Positions 1 through 8,502 of a stretch of 64,000 nt of DNA are shown one piece after another. The stretch comes from Hyphomonadaceae bacterium (lineage in GTDB: Bacteria; Pseudomonadota; Alphaproteobacteria; Caulobacterales; Hyphomonadaceae). How positions within the stretch are numbered: the first letter of the stretch is position 1; each line of letters begins with the position of its first letter. Under the pieces are notes generated by a model. It had not been told where the DNA came from. It was given only the letters and a program-made list of their open reading frames with translations, and made no database searches. The stretch spans positions 248,001 to 312,000 of the forward strand of contig JALHLU010000004.1 in the NCBI GenBank assembly GCA_022844345.1. The letters run 5' to 3'. The position numbers and the translations under genes were made by a program.

Positions 1-461
1 AGCGAAATCGCTCCGGCGGCGTTGGCGTCCTGGCCCCCGGCGGCGGCATCGGTCACCCGGTCTTCCAGCGCCTGAACGCGGTCCATCAGCTTTTGCAGGT
101 CCGATTCCGCGCGGCGCCGGCCAGCGTCCGCTTCATCGGCAACCCGGCGGGCATCGCCCAGAGCGGCGCCCAGCGCTTCTGACTTGGAAATGGCGGTCTT
201 GAGGTCGGCCTCCAGCGCTTCGACGCGCTGACGCAGCTGTTCCACCGCCGGATCGGGTGCTGCAACATAGGGCTGGGAGGAGAAAACCTGCGCGCTGGCG
301 CGGGGCGCGAGCACAAGGCAAGCCGCAGCCAAAGCCAGCAAAATCAGGGTGATAGTTGAAAAATCAAGGCCTCGGCTCGGGGTCGCGGCGATGGCGCGCG
401 ACCGGCGCTGACGCGCCTGGAGAACAAGGGCCTGAATCAGGTGGGGCTGCGAGCGTTTCAT
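1..461 (-). CDS. cpoB: Tol-Pal system protein CpoB/YbgF (5' part only)
   Basis: CpoB is the periplasmic Tol-Pal partner that coordinates outer-membrane constriction with peptidoglycan synthesis. The gene runs off the left edge; 153 N-terminal codons are visible from ATG at 461. Residues about 35-57 are a hydrophobic signal-like segment ending Ala-Ser-Ala, after an unusually long Arg-rich N-region. Residues about 70-135 are heptad-rich, matching the family's trimerising coiled coil; the C-terminal TPR part lies outside the window. It is the last gene of ybgC-tolQRAB-pal-cpoB. No clear ribosome binding site precedes the ATG. Instead a strong hairpin with a U-tract ends 5 nt upstream, so the start or its expression level is uncertain. 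Identity rests mainly on context plus the coiled coil. Confidence 0.85.
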   Translation of the reverse strand, partial: MKRSQPHLIQALVLQARQRRSRAIAATPSRGLDFSTITLILLALAAACLVLAPRASAQVFSSQPYVAAPDPAVEQLRQRVEALEADLKTAISKSEALGAALGDARRVADEADAGRRRAESDLQKLMDRVQALEDRVTDAAAGGQDANAAGAIS

Positions 462-466
462 GTCCG

Positions 467-515
467 AAAAACTATCCGCCGCCCGTGCCGGAATTGTGGC
501 GGCACGGGCGGCGGA
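467..515 (-). terminator. Hairpin plus U-tract between pal and cpoB
   Basis: A perfect 16-bp inverted repeat (475-490 with 500-515, 9-nt loop) is followed on the minus strand by TTTTT (467-471). This is the form of an intrinsic terminator or attenuator. It sits 15 nt after the pal stop and ends 5 nt before the cpoB ATG, so it overlaps the place where the cpoB ribosome binding site should be. Confidence 0.75.
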
Positions 516-530
516 CTGCAGTGTTGCAGC

Positions 531-1091
531 TTAGCTGATCGCTTCGACGATGATGTTCGTGAAGGAGTTGCGGTTGCGAGCCCAGGCAGCTTCGTCATGT
601 CCCGGGTCCAGCGGCTTGTCCTTGCCGAAGGAGATCGTGCCGATGCGGTCGGCGGCGATGCCTTGCGCTTTCAGATACGACGCAACCGATTCAGCGCGGC
701 GGGCGCCGAGGGCGATGTTGTAGTCCTTGGTGCCACGCTCGTCGGCGTGTCCCTGAACTTCAACGCGCGTGGTCGGATACTGCTTCAGCCAGGCGACCTG
801 AGCGTTCAGGGCGCGACGGTCAGCGTCGTCCAGGTTGTACTGGTCGTAGTCGAAATAGACGCGGTCGGTGGCTTTTGCCGAGAAGTCGGCGCGCGAACCG
901 GCGGCGGGGCCCGGAGGCGGCGTCGCCGCTGGCGGGGGCGACGGCGGCGGGGAGACGCGCGGAGGCGTCACAACCGCAGTTTCCGTTGGTGCGGGAGCGG
1001 GCTCCGGCTCCGGAGGCGGATTGGAAGCGCAAGCCGAAACGGTGAAAGCCACCGCGGCGGCGAGAGCTGAGAGGCTGATAGACCGCGTCAT
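531..1091 (-). CDS. pal: Peptidoglycan-associated lipoprotein Pal
   Basis: Outer-membrane lipoprotein of the Tol-Pal complex that binds peptidoglycan through an OmpA-like domain and interacts with TolB. The protein has 186 residues. The start is ATG 1091, because it has AAGGAG 7 nt upstream and opens a lipoprotein signal with Cys21 in Val-Ser-Ala-Cys. A Pro-rich linker (residues about 25-65) leads to the OmpA domain (about 78-185), which carries YFDYDQYNL and GHADERGTKDYN. Nearly 300 nt separate it from tolB, enough for its own promoter. A terminator-like hairpin follows it. Its length and domain order are usual for the family. Confidence 0.97.
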   Translation of the reverse strand: MTRSISLSALAAAVAFTVSACASNPPPEPEPAPAPTETAVVTPPRVSPPPSPPPAATPPPGPAAGSRADFSAKATDRVYFDYDQYNLDDADRRALNAQVAWLKQYPTTRVEVQGHADERGTKDYNIALGARRAESVASYLKAQGIAADRIGTISFGKDKPLDPGHDEAAWARNRNSFTNIIVEAIS

Positions 1092-1160
1092 TGTAGTCTC
1101 CTTGTTCCCTGCGCGCCCCCCAAGAAGGCGCGTAAACCGATCCCCGACACTACCGGTGAA

Positions 1161-1318
1161 TTGCAATAGAATTGCAAGGCCGGAGGGCGTTAAGCGTCCC
1201 TGAAGTAGCAATATACTTCGAGTTTTTTGTGGCAAAGAAGCGAAATGATTGCAATCGAGTAATGAGATTGCCCTCTCGATTCCCAATACTTTGCCAGTCT
1301 CTGGACGGCTTGTTGCAA
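1161..1318. promoter_or_regulatory. Cluster of four TTGCAA boxes upstream of pal
   Basis: The tolB-pal gap holds TTGCAA at 1161-1166, 1172-1177, 1249-1254 (inside the palindrome GATTGCAATC, 1247-1256) and 1313-1318. The first pair is one helical turn apart (11 bp). A random 158-bp stretch would rarely hold one copy. The surrounding DNA is also A+T-richer than its neighbours, as expected of a promoter for pal. The cognate regulator is unknown. Confidence 0.4.
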
Positions 1319-1342
1319 AACAGACGCGCTCGCCTGCTGAGC

Positions 1343-1372
1343 TCAGCCGCTGACTCGCGCGTCAACGGCTGA
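1343..1372 (-). other. Hairpin after tolB
   Basis: An imperfect inverted repeat lies 13 nt beyond the tolB stop: TCAGCCG-c-TGAC pairs with GTCA-a-CGGCTGA around a 6-nt loop. No U-tract follows on the minus strand, so it is more likely an RNA-processing or stabilising stem than an intrinsic terminator. Confidence 0.35.
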
Positions 1373-1385
1373 TCAGTACACGTCA

Positions 1386-2774
1386 CTATTTGAGCAGCGG
1401 TCCCCATGTGGGGTTGGTGGCGTCGCGCGGCGTCGGGATGCGGCGTGTGTTACGCGCGGTCAGATCGACACTGTAGAGTTTCGGGCCTGCGCCTTTCGAA
1501 GCCGTGCGCTGGAAAACCACCACCCGGCCGTTGGGCGACCAGCTTGGCGCCTCGTCCTGATAGCCGTCTGTCAGAATCCGGAAGCCCCTGCCGCTCGGCT
1601 CGATGACGCCGATCGCGAACTGGCCGCGCCGCTGAACGGAGAAGGCGATCCAGTCGCCGCGTGGCGACCAGACCGGGTCGCCAAAGCGCGCCCCCTCTTC
1701 GAAGGTGATCCGGCAGGCGGCCTGCTGCGCCTTTGAGCCGGGGCACTCCATCGGCTTGCCATTCTCGTTCATGACGTAGAGCTGCTGGCCAAGGCCGCGG
1801 TCGGATTCGAACACGATCGTCTTTCCGTCCGGCGAGTAGGACGGGGATGTATCGACGCCGCTGTCGCGCGTCAGGCGGCGTTCCGTGCCGCGCGCGAGGT
1901 CAAGCACGAAGATGTCAGCATTGCCGTCGACCACCCGGCTGAAGGCGATCGATTTACCATCCGGCGAGAAGCGCGCCGAGTACTCCATCGCGCCGGGGTT
2001 CTCGGCGAGAATCTCCTGCCGGCCCGTGCCGATGTCGTAGAGATAGGTGCGCAGCAGCGTCGCCTGCGGATACTTCGGATGCGGCACATAAGCGCCGTAT
2101 AGGATCATCTGCTCGGTCGGCGAGAAGCGCGGATTGATCACGGCGCTGAAGCCCGAGAGCAGGAATTCTGCGTTGGCGCCGTCCTGGTCCATGATCGCAA
2201 GGCGGCCGCGATAGCCCTCTTCGCCCGGCGTCTTCGACACGAAGGCGATGCGGCTGTCGAAATATCCGGTGTCGCCGGTCAGGCGCGAATAGACATCATC
2301 AGCGACCTTGTGCGCGAGCCTGCGCCAGTTCAGCGGCGTCGGCACGGTGTACTCGCTCGCCACGAGCTGCGACTGGCCATAGACGTCATAGAGGCGGAAC
2401 TGGACTGTCAGCGACGTCGTGTTCGCTGTCGGCGTGACGATGATCTTGCCGACGACCAGGGCTTGCGCGGCAACGCCGGCAACCGACCAGTCGCCAAAGG
2501 TCGGGGGCAGGGCGATGTCGAGATTGCGCTCGATGAACGCCGCCTTGTCGACCAGCGAGAAAGCCGTGGAGGATGAAAGATCCGCACGCAGAACCTCCGA
2601 GAGGTCACGCGCGATCTCGACGGCGCCGGGACCTTCTGAGCCGAAATCGGGGATGGCGATGCGCATGGGGACATATTCCTCCCCGACGACCTGGACCTTG
2701 AGCTGCGCGGAAGCCGGAGCTGCAGGCAGGGCGATCGATGCAATCGCGATCAGGAAAAGAGACAGTATGCGCAT
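1386..2774 (-). CDS. tolB: Tol-Pal system protein TolB
   Basis: Periplasmic beta-propeller protein that links inner-membrane TolA to Pal. The protein has 462 residues. ATG 2774 is chosen because GGAGGA stands upstream and it opens a signal peptide (residues 1-23, cleavage after Ala-Ser-Ala). An N-terminal alpha/beta domain (about 25-160) is followed by repeated propeller blades with WD/TolB-like repeats such as FSPDGKSIAFSR, YSPDGKTIVFESD and WSPRGDWIAFS. It sits between tolA and pal in the standard order. It is slightly longer than the E. coli protein but has no obvious anomaly. Confidence 0.97.
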   Translation of the reverse strand: MRILSLFLIAIASIALPAAPASAQLKVQVVGEEYVPMRIAIPDFGSEGPGAVEIARDLSEVLRADLSSSTAFSLVDKAAFIERNLDIALPPTFGDWSVAGVAAQALVVGKIIVTPTANTTSLTVQFRLYDVYGQSQLVASEYTVPTPLNWRRLAHKVADDVYSRLTGDTGYFDSRIAFVSKTPGEEGYRGRLAIMDQDGANAEFLLSGFSAVINPRFSPTEQMILYGAYVPHPKYPQATLLRTYLYDIGTGRQEILAENPGAMEYSARFSPDGKSIAFSRVVDGNADIFVLDLARGTERRLTRDSGVDTSPSYSPDGKTIVFESDRGLGQQLYVMNENGKPMECPGSKAQQAACRITFEEGARFGDPVWSPRGDWIAFSVQRRGQFAIGVIEPSGRGFRILTDGYQDEAPSWSPNGRVVVFQRTASKGAGPKLYSVDLTARNTRRIPTPRDATNPTWGPLLK

Positions 2775-2837
2775 GGCGGCGTTCCTCCGCTTGGTCTTCT
2801 GCAGGTAGTCCCGCACGCGGCGGATGCCGCGCCCGAA

Positions 2838-3683
2838 TTATTGTGTTGCAATCTTGGGCAAAAATTCGATGTCGATGTACTGCGGCTGCGGCAGCTTGAA
2901 ATAGTCCTCAGGCACGCGCCAACCAATCTTGTTGCACATGTCCAGCGCGCGGCGGGCGTGGGCGATGAAAGTCAGCATGGGCACATCGCCGGCCGGCTCG
3001 CGCGACGGACTGATCAGCTGGTAGGTCTGGGAGAACTTGCCATTGCGTCCAAACCACACGCGGAACGTGGCTTTCAGCCGGCGCGCATCCGCCATGTCGC
3101 TGTGGTCGGTCCAGCACCGGTTTGAAATCAGCTGGGCGCGGATGTAGTCGGTGATGGACGCCGTCATCCGGCGCATGTCGCCGGCGCCGATGCGCGGCGG
3201 GCCTGTTCCAGCGCTGGCCGGATCGGCGTTGGGGTTGGTTCTCTTGGGCGCGGGTGCATCCCTGGAAACGCTGGCGAGAATGTCATCCAGCTCGCTGGAC
3301 AGTGATTTCGACGGCGGCGCCGGCGTGGCCTTGGCCGGGGGTGTGGGCGCCGCCTTGGGCGCCTCCGGCTTCGGCGGATCAAGAGCGACGGTGTCTTCCG
3401 GCTCTGGCGCGGGAGCGGCGGCCGGGGCGGCGGCAGCTTCGGATTCTGCCTCGGCCGGTTCTTCTTCGTCGATCTTTGCGTCCTCGAACACCGGCGCCAC
3501 GTTGGTCGTGTCCGCAATCGAGACCAGCTCGATCGGGATGTAGATCATCGGCGTGCTCTCGACTTCAGAGGTCGCGGCCGGGATCATGATCACGCCGGCC
3601 AGCACTACGCTAGCGTGCGCGATCAGCGAGAAGAATGCCGCTGGCAGCGAAGATGCGGAAGAAGGGGGAGGGCCGGGTCGCAT
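2838..3683 (-). CDS. tolA: TolA-like protein, energy-transducing subunit
   Basis: Inner-membrane protein of the Tol system that spans the periplasm to reach TolB/Pal. The protein has 281 residues. A short N-terminus is followed by one membrane helix (residues about 12-35). A long Ala/Pro/Glu/Lys-rich middle (about 55-165) replaces the long helix of E. coli TolA. A C-terminal TonB/TolA-like domain (about 180-281) ends in IDIEFLPKIATQ. ATG 3683 lies 10 nt after the tolR stop. The sequence is divergent, as TolA usually is, so the name rests largely on position, topology and the C-terminal domain. Confidence 0.9.
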   Translation of the reverse strand: MRPGPPPSSASSLPAAFFSLIAHASVVLAGVIMIPAATSEVESTPMIYIPIELVSIADTTNVAPVFEDAKIDEEEPAEAESEAAAAPAAAPAPEPEDTVALDPPKPEAPKAAPTPPAKATPAPPSKSLSSELDDILASVSRDAPAPKRTNPNADPASAGTGPPRIGAGDMRRMTASITDYIRAQLISNRCWTDHSDMADARRLKATFRVWFGRNGKFSQTYQLISPSREPAGDVPMLTFIAHARRALDMCNKIGWRVPEDYFKLPQPQYIDIEFLPKIATQ

Positions 3684-3693
3684 GCCTCTGCGG

Positions 3694-4152
3694 TCAGCCT
3701 CCTTCGCGGACGCGGCGCGCCTGGTTCGGATCCACCGGAAGGCCCGCATTGCGGAACCCGCCTTCCTGCAGCAGCGCCAGCACGGTGACGACGACGCCAT
3801 ACGGCACCGCCTCATCAGCGCGAACGAACACGCGCTTCTCCATGTTGTTCTCGGCCAGCGCCTTCAGAAGCGGGGCAAGCTCTTTCAGCTCGATGGGCTC
3901 TTTCTGCTGGCCGATATAGACATTGGCTTCCTTGTCGATCGTCACGATCAGCGGCCGCTCATTTTCTTCCTTGAGCTGTTCGGCGCTGACCTTGGGCAGC
4001 GTCACGGCGACGCCCGTTGCGAGCATCGGCGCAGTGATCATGAAGACCACGAGCAGCACAAGCATGACGTCGACCATCGGCGTCACGTTGATGTCGGCGA
4101 TCGGCCGTCTCCGGCTGCCGCGTCCCTTGCCGCTCTTGATCAGCATGGCCAT
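3694..4152 (-). CDS. tolR: Biopolymer transporter ExbD/TolR
   Basis: TolR is an inner-membrane subunit of the TolQR proton-driven motor. The protein has 152 residues: a short basic N-terminus, then INVTPMVDVMLVLLVVFM, which carries the essential membrane Asp of the ExbD/TolR family in its single helix (about 22-44), then a periplasmic domain. It starts 2 nt after the tolQ stop, so translation is probably coupled. A second ATG two codons downstream is possible. Confidence 0.97.
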   Translation of the reverse strand: MAMLIKSGKGRGSRRRPIADINVTPMVDVMLVLLVVFMITAPMLATGVAVTLPKVSAEQLKEENERPLIVTIDKEANVYIGQQKEPIELKELAPLLKALAENNMEKRVFVRADEAVPYGVVVTVLALLQEGGFRNAGLPVDPNQARRVREGG

Positions 4153-4154
4153 GG

Positions 4155-4871
4155 TCAGGCGGCTCCACGATCATTGAGGCGGCGCGACAGGCGAACCGAG
4201 ACTTCCTGCGCGAAATTGGCCATGCGCTCGGAGAAGGCGGAAACGTCGCTCGAGAACTTGTTGTAGAAGATCAGCGCCGGGATCGCCGCGAAGAGGCCAA
4301 GGCCTGTGGCGAACAGCGCCTCGGCGATGCCGGGGGCGACGACGGTGAGGTTGGTCTCGCCCTTGGCGGCGATGTCGCGGAACGAGTTCATGATGCCGAT
4401 CACGGTGCCGAACAGGCCAATGAAGGGCGTCGAGGAAGCGATGATGGCCAGGGTCGGCAGGCCTGATTCCATCCGCTGGGTTTCGCGGTTGGAGGCCGCA
4501 TCCATGGCGGCCGATGCCCGGTCGATGATCTGGCGGTTCTGCTCGTCGCCCGGCTGGCCCCGGCGGCTGTCGCGCCATTCGCGCTGGCCGGCGGCGAAGA
4601 CCCGCGCCAGGGCCTCGGACGGGCGTTCGGCAACGCGGCCATCCATGTCTTCCAGCGGCTGACCGGCCCAGAAGGCCTGCTCCAGGCGCTTGGCGCGCGC
4701 GCGCGCGCCCGAGACGCTGAACCATTTGTCGATCGCGACCGCCCATGACCACACCGACGCCAGAGCGAGAATGATCATCACGCCTTTCACGATCGGGTCG
4801 GCCCGCAGGAACAGGGCAAACAGCGAATAGTCCTGTGTCGCTGCTAACGCGTCTGGCAGGGCTTCGGGCAT
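4155..4871 (-). CDS. tolQ: Tol-Pal system motor subunit TolQ
   Basis: MotA/TolQ/ExbB-family proton-channel subunit that works with TolR to energise TolA. The protein has 238 residues. Three membrane helices lie at about 25-47, 138-165 and 178-203, with a cytoplasmic loop between the first two. The family signature region TPFIGLFGTVIGIMNSF is present. GAGAGG precedes the ATG at a good distance. It is the first gene of the tolQRA core, 131 nt after ybgC. Confidence 0.97.
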   Translation of the reverse strand: MPEALPDALAATQDYSLFALFLRADPIVKGVMIILALASVWSWAVAIDKWFSVSGARARAKRLEQAFWAGQPLEDMDGRVAERPSEALARVFAAGQREWRDSRRGQPGDEQNRQIIDRASAAMDAASNRETQRMESGLPTLAIIASSTPFIGLFGTVIGIMNSFRDIAAKGETNLTVVAPGIAEALFATGLGLFAAIPALIFYNKFSSDVSAFSERMANFAQEVSVRLSRRLNDRGAA

Positions 4872-5002
4872 TCGATCCTCTCAGTGGACGGCGCGGCGTT
4901 GCAGAACCGCTTGCATATGCGCCGATTTTCGCAAGCTTATGAATGGCTTCTGGTTTCGAAATTAGGCGAGATGAAGGTCAATACCGGCGATTCCCCGGGG
5001 CT

Positions 5003-5452
5003 TCAGAGGCCATTCAGGGAGTGTGACTTGAATGCCTCCCAATGGGCCAATTCGGTTGCAGAAGGTTTACGAACCCTTCCGTCGGGATGGATCGCAACGG
5101 CAATGACCTCCGCTTCGCACAGCACGGTCGTGTCGCGGGTTATCGATTGCCGGAAAATCAGCCGGGGCCCCTTCATGCCTTCGAACCGGGTGCGGGCGAC
5201 CAGGGTATCGTGGATGCGCGCAGGGGCGCGATAGTCAATTGTCATCCGGATGACGGCGAACGCGCCATGGTCCTCGCGGTCAGGCGGCGTGCCCATGACA
5301 CGCAGCATTTCGGAACGTCCGCGCTCGAAAAAACGGAGATAGTTGGCGTGGTAGACCACGCCGGTGAAATCCGTGTCCTCGTAATAGACCCGCACCGGCA
5401 GCAGGTGCTCGCCGTTCTCGATGCGGCCGATGGAGGGAGTTTCGAGGGTCAT
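5003..5452 (-). CDS. ybgC: Acyl-CoA thioesterase YbgC (hotdog fold)
   Basis: Hotdog-fold acyl-CoA thioesterase encoded at the head of Tol-Pal operons. The protein has 149 residues from ATG 5452. A TTG ten codons upstream would extend it but has no ribosome binding site. The conserved N-terminal motif YYEDTDFTGVVYHANY contains the active-site Asp of the 4-hydroxybenzoyl-CoA thioesterase family. FFERGRSEMLR and a central beta-rich stretch complete the fold. Length is normal for the family. Confidence 0.94.
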   Translation of the reverse strand: MTLETPSIGRIENGEHLLPVRVYYEDTDFTGVVYHANYLRFFERGRSEMLRVMGTPPDREDHGAFAVIRMTIDYRAPARIHDTLVARTRFEGMKGPRLIFRQSITRDTTVLCEAEVIAVAIHPDGRVRKPSATELAHWEAFKSHSLNGL

Positions 5453-5543
5453 CCCTGCCGGATAATCCAGCGGGGCCGCCAATCAAGGAAAATGCGCGAG
5501 AACAGGCCCCAAAAGCGACCCTTTGGCCGGTTCGCGCCGCCGT

Positions 5544-5888
5544 TCAGGCGCCGATGACGCCTGCGATGCTGTCGCCATCATCCTCCAGCACCGTGATCAC
5601 AAATCCGCCAACAGGGTCCTCGTCGATCCGGAAGTCGGATGGGCGGCCGCCGTCCCCGATGATCTCGGCAAGAGCCACTTCGGCCTCCCTCCGGCGTCTG
5701 AAGCTTCCGGCGGCAGACTTCAGGCGCATGTCGTCGACCAGTTCGGGTTGGATGGGTTGATCGGTCCTGAAGCGGGGGATCACGCCGCCACGCCAATGGC
5801 CTGGACGAATACCCTGCCTACGCTCGAATTCTGCACAGCTGCGCGGAGGAGTCCTTGCCGCAGAGCAAGCCAGCTGTGATTCGTCCAT
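5544..5888 (-). CDS. Hypothetical protein, 114 residues
   Basis: I do not recognise a family. The reading frame has AGGA 8 nt before its ATG and mostly G/C third codon positions near its end. The product is hydrophilic, with an Arg-rich centre and an acidic C-terminal half (about 75-114) that reads like beta strands (DPVGGFVITVLEDDGDSIAGV). There is no signal peptide or membrane helix. It lies upstream of ybgC on the same strand with a 91-nt gap, and diverges from the next gene. A competing frame on the plus strand looks less protein-like. The chance that it is real is moderate. Confidence 0.5.
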   Translation of the reverse strand: MDESQLACSAARTPPRSCAEFERRQGIRPGHWRGGVIPRFRTDQPIQPELVDDMRLKSAAGSFRRRREAEVALAEIIGDGGRPSDFRIDEDPVGGFVITVLEDDGDSIAGVIGA

Positions 5889-5981
5889 CAGATGATCCTG
5901 TTTTTGGCGTTCCGGGTTGACACGCCCGCCCGGGATTCAGGCAATTGAGCGGGGCATTGGCGGCCCCGTTGGGGGGCGAGC

Positions 5982-7319
5982 GTGGCGGGCAGGGTCGCCG
6001 GCAGGGCAGGACGGCGGGGCGTATGGCGCTGGCTGACGGCGCCATTCAGCCTCAGCGGACTTACCGGCTTTGCCCTCTGGGGCTTCATCCTTCTGTCGGT
6101 CATGGCGACGGGCCTTGGCTTTGCCGACCTGCGCGCAGCAGGAACGGACAACAGCGAACTCTCCGCCATCGAGCTTGGCTTCACCATCGCCACGACCCTG
6201 TTCGTCGTCAGCGCGATGGTGGTGGCGCTCCATCATCTCGTCGCGCCGGGCACGCCGGTCGCGGTGCGGCTGATGTCGTTCGTCTTCTACCTGATCTTCG
6301 CCGTGTGGTCGGTTGGGTTCGGCTACGGCTTCTTCTGGAAGGAGCTCGCGGGCCAGGAATTCACCGAGCGCCAGTTTGAAAGCGCGATTACAGATCTCTC
6401 CGCCTCCGTCGCCCGAACATCAGCGGCGCTTGAACTCTCCGAGCGCGTGACGGCCGAGGCCGCCGCCCTCGCCACACAACGCGCGCAGACTGAGGCAGGC
6501 GAAGGCCGCACCTGCGCCAACAAGCCTGCGTCCGTTCCGGGCGAGGGCCCGCTGATGCGCAGCCGCTTTGCCTTTGCTGATCGCGCGCGAAACCTCGGCG
6601 AGGAAGTGCGCACCGCCTGGGTCGGTCCCGTGGCTGACCAACGCTTGCGCCTGCAGCGGCAGGTCGATGCCCTGGTCAAGCGGACATCGCCGCCTGCTTC
6701 CGCTGCCGTGCCGCCAGGCGAGCGCGCCGTGCTCGACAGGCTGGCGATGGCCTCGCGCCTTCCGGCCGCCGAACGCCGCGCGCTGTTCACCGGCCTGCAC
6801 GAAGATGCTCGCGCCTTCTCTGCGACCGCAAACGACCTGCGCGCGCTCCATGCCGAGGCATTCGCCGGGCGGCTGGCGCAGCTGGCTGCGGAAGTTGGCC
6901 CCGATCCCCAGCGTCCCGGCAGTCCCGATCCCGCGCGCGCGGCAGATCCCGGCTATTGCTGGGATGTCGTGCTCAACGAAAAGATCATGGCGGCCGCAGC
7001 CCAGTTGCGCACCGTGGAAGCGGTCACCGCTCCGGAGTTCGAATTCCTCGAAGGCCCCAAGGCGACGCGCGCCGCCTTCTTCGGGTTGATCGGCTGGCTG
7101 GCCGGCGCGGCCGGGGTCGAAGTCGCAGGCGGAGATGATTTCCAGTTCGACGACAAGGCCTTCCTCGCCCTGTTCGCCTCGATCGCCGTCGACCTCGGAA
7201 TCGTCTTCCTGACCTTGATCGGCCTCACGCGAAGACGCGAGACGGATACGGTCGCAGCTCTTGCGCAGGGACAGGGCCAGCCAGCGCCGCCGCGCCTGTC
7301 CAGTATTCTTGAGGACTGA
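5982..7319 (+). CDS. Unknown multi-pass membrane protein
   Basis: A 445-residue protein starting at GTG 5982 with a GGGGGG ribosome binding site. Three hydrophobic helices near the N-terminus (about 24-47, 62-85, 95-118) are followed by a long Ala/Arg/Glu-rich, largely helical soluble region (about 120-355) and two more helices (about 361-380 and 390-413). The layout resembles membrane proteins with a large cytoplasmic or periplasmic stalk, but no signature could be assigned. It ends 2 nt before the stop of the convergent GST gene. Confidence 0.85.
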   Translation: MAGRVAGRAGRRGVWRWLTAPFSLSGLTGFALWGFILLSVMATGLGFADLRAAGTDNSELSAIELGFTIATTLFVVSAMVVALHHLVAPGTPVAVRLMSFVFYLIFAVWSVGFGYGFFWKELAGQEFTERQFESAITDLSASVARTSAALELSERVTAEAAALATQRAQTEAGEGRTCANKPASVPGEGPLMRSRFAFADRARNLGEEVRTAWVGPVADQRLRLQRQVDALVKRTSPPASAAVPPGERAVLDRLAMASRLPAAERRALFTGLHEDARAFSATANDLRALHAEAFAGRLAQLAAEVGPDPQRPGSPDPARAADPGYCWDVVLNEKIMAAAAQLRTVEAVTAPEFEFLEGPKATRAAFFGLIGWLAGAAGVEVAGGDDFQFDDKAFLALFASIAVDLGIVFLTLIGLTRRRETDTVAALAQGQGQPAPPRLSSILED

Positions 7320-7321
7320 AC

Positions 7322-7972
7322 CTAGTCCCTCGGGAAGTTCGCGAAGTAGGGCGCGGCTTCCTCCAACACACGCGCGAACGATGGCCGCGCCATCAGCCGG
7401 TCGAGATAACGCGCAGCACCGGGATGAAGGTCGCCGAACGGCGACACCTGGTTGGCGTAGTAGAGCGCCGGCGCCGCGGCGCAGTCGGCCATGGTGAAGG
7501 TGAGGCCCGTCGCCCAGCCCCCTTCCGCCATGTCGCGATCGACAAGCGACAGCGCGACTTCAAGCTCGTCCTTCCACTTCGCCACGCCTGTCGGGTCCTT
7601 GGCGCCGGCAGGCCGCAACCGGTCGCCCACGATCTTCTGCATCTTGTCGTGGACGTAGAGATCATAGAACCGGTCCGACAGCCGCACGCGCAGGGCGAGG
7701 TCGCGGTCAGCCGGGATCAGCCGCGCCGCGCCCGGCTGCTTCATCGATATGTATTCGATGATGATGCTGGATTCGGGAAAGCCCTTGCCGGTCTCTTCAT
7801 CAACCAGCACCGGAAACTTGCCCAGCGGCGTCATCCGCATGAAACGCTCGCGCGCGTCCGCATCGGAGAGATCAACAATCTCGCCCTCGAACGGCACGTC
7901 CGTTTCATAGAGCGCGATCAGCGCCTTCCAGCAGTAGGACGACAGGGGGTGGTAATAGAGCCTCAACGCCAT
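7322..7972 (-). CDS. Glutathione S-transferase family protein
   Basis: Soluble GST-fold protein of 216 residues. The N-terminal thioredoxin-like domain has YYHPLSSYCWKALIAL, the cis-Pro region GKFPVLVD and the glutathione-contact stretch PESSIIIEYI. A helical C-terminal domain follows (about 90-210). Substrate is not predictable. It lies 24 nt after the SRPBCC gene on the same strand, so it may belong to the ArsR-controlled unit. Confidence 0.92.
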   Translation of the reverse strand: MALRLYYHPLSSYCWKALIALYETDVPFEGEIVDLSDADARERFMRMTPLGKFPVLVDEETGKGFPESSIIIEYISMKQPGAARLIPADRDLALRVRLSDRFYDLYVHDKMQKIVGDRLRPAGAKDPTGVAKWKDELEVALSLVDRDMAEGGWATGLTFTMADCAAAPALYYANQVSPFGDLHPGAARYLDRLMARPSFARVLEEAAPYFANFPRD

Positions 7973-7996
7973 GCCGTCCTCGCCAACGCAGTTCGA

Positions 7997-8473
7997 TCAG
8001 GGATGATCGCGCAGTTCGATCTCGAGCTTGCCGAACAGTTCGTCGCAACCCGTGCGGCGATTTTCAGCATCACACGCGTCGCCATAGTACGCGCCTTGCT
8101 CGGTGTATACGAGGCGGCATCCGTCCTCGCCGTCGCTATGCAGTTCTATGACTGACAGCGAATGCGAGATGGGCTTGCCATCAAGGCTCATCGTATAGGC
8201 TGTGACGATGCGGCGGCCGGGAGTGATCTCCAGATACCACGTGTCGTTGCCGAAGGTGGAGGGATGCCCCACCGGGCGGAACTTGCCATGCTCATGCCCG
8301 CCGACCTTGAAGTCATGCGTGTATGTCGATATCTCCCAGCCCTCTCCCGAAACGAACCAGCGGTAGTGCGCCTCCGGCTCGCTGAAAGCGCGGAACACGC
8401 GCTCGGGCGTATGTTTGTAGGTGCGCTCGATGGTGAAGGTTCCAAAGTGCGGCCGGGCCAGCTGCGTGGTCAT
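7997..8473 (-). CDS. SRPBCC (AHSA1-type) domain protein
   Basis: A 158-residue single-domain SRPBCC/START-like protein of the activator-of-Hsp90-homologue type, a hydrophobic-ligand-binding fold. The opening (FTIERTYKHTPERVFRAFSEPEAHYRWF) and GWEISTYTHDFKVGGHEHG are typical. It is second of two such genes behind an ArsR repressor on the same strand. The ArsR plus SRPBCC arrangement is common in alphaproteobacteria; the ligand is unknown. Confidence 0.92.
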   Translation of the reverse strand: MTTQLARPHFGTFTIERTYKHTPERVFRAFSEPEAHYRWFVSGEGWEISTYTHDFKVGGHEHGKFRPVGHPSTFGNDTWYLEITPGRRIVTAYTMSLDGKPISHSLSVIELHSDGEDGCRLVYTEQGAYYGDACDAENRRTGCDELFGKLEIELRDHP

Positions 8474-8502
8474 GGGGGCTCCTGTCTCGCTGTGCTTTTC
8501 GA

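Noticed and set aside
5523-5879. Plus-strand frame opposite the 114-residue hypothetical gene
   Set aside because: The minus-strand frame has a ribosome binding site and better third-position usage; the plus frame has neither.
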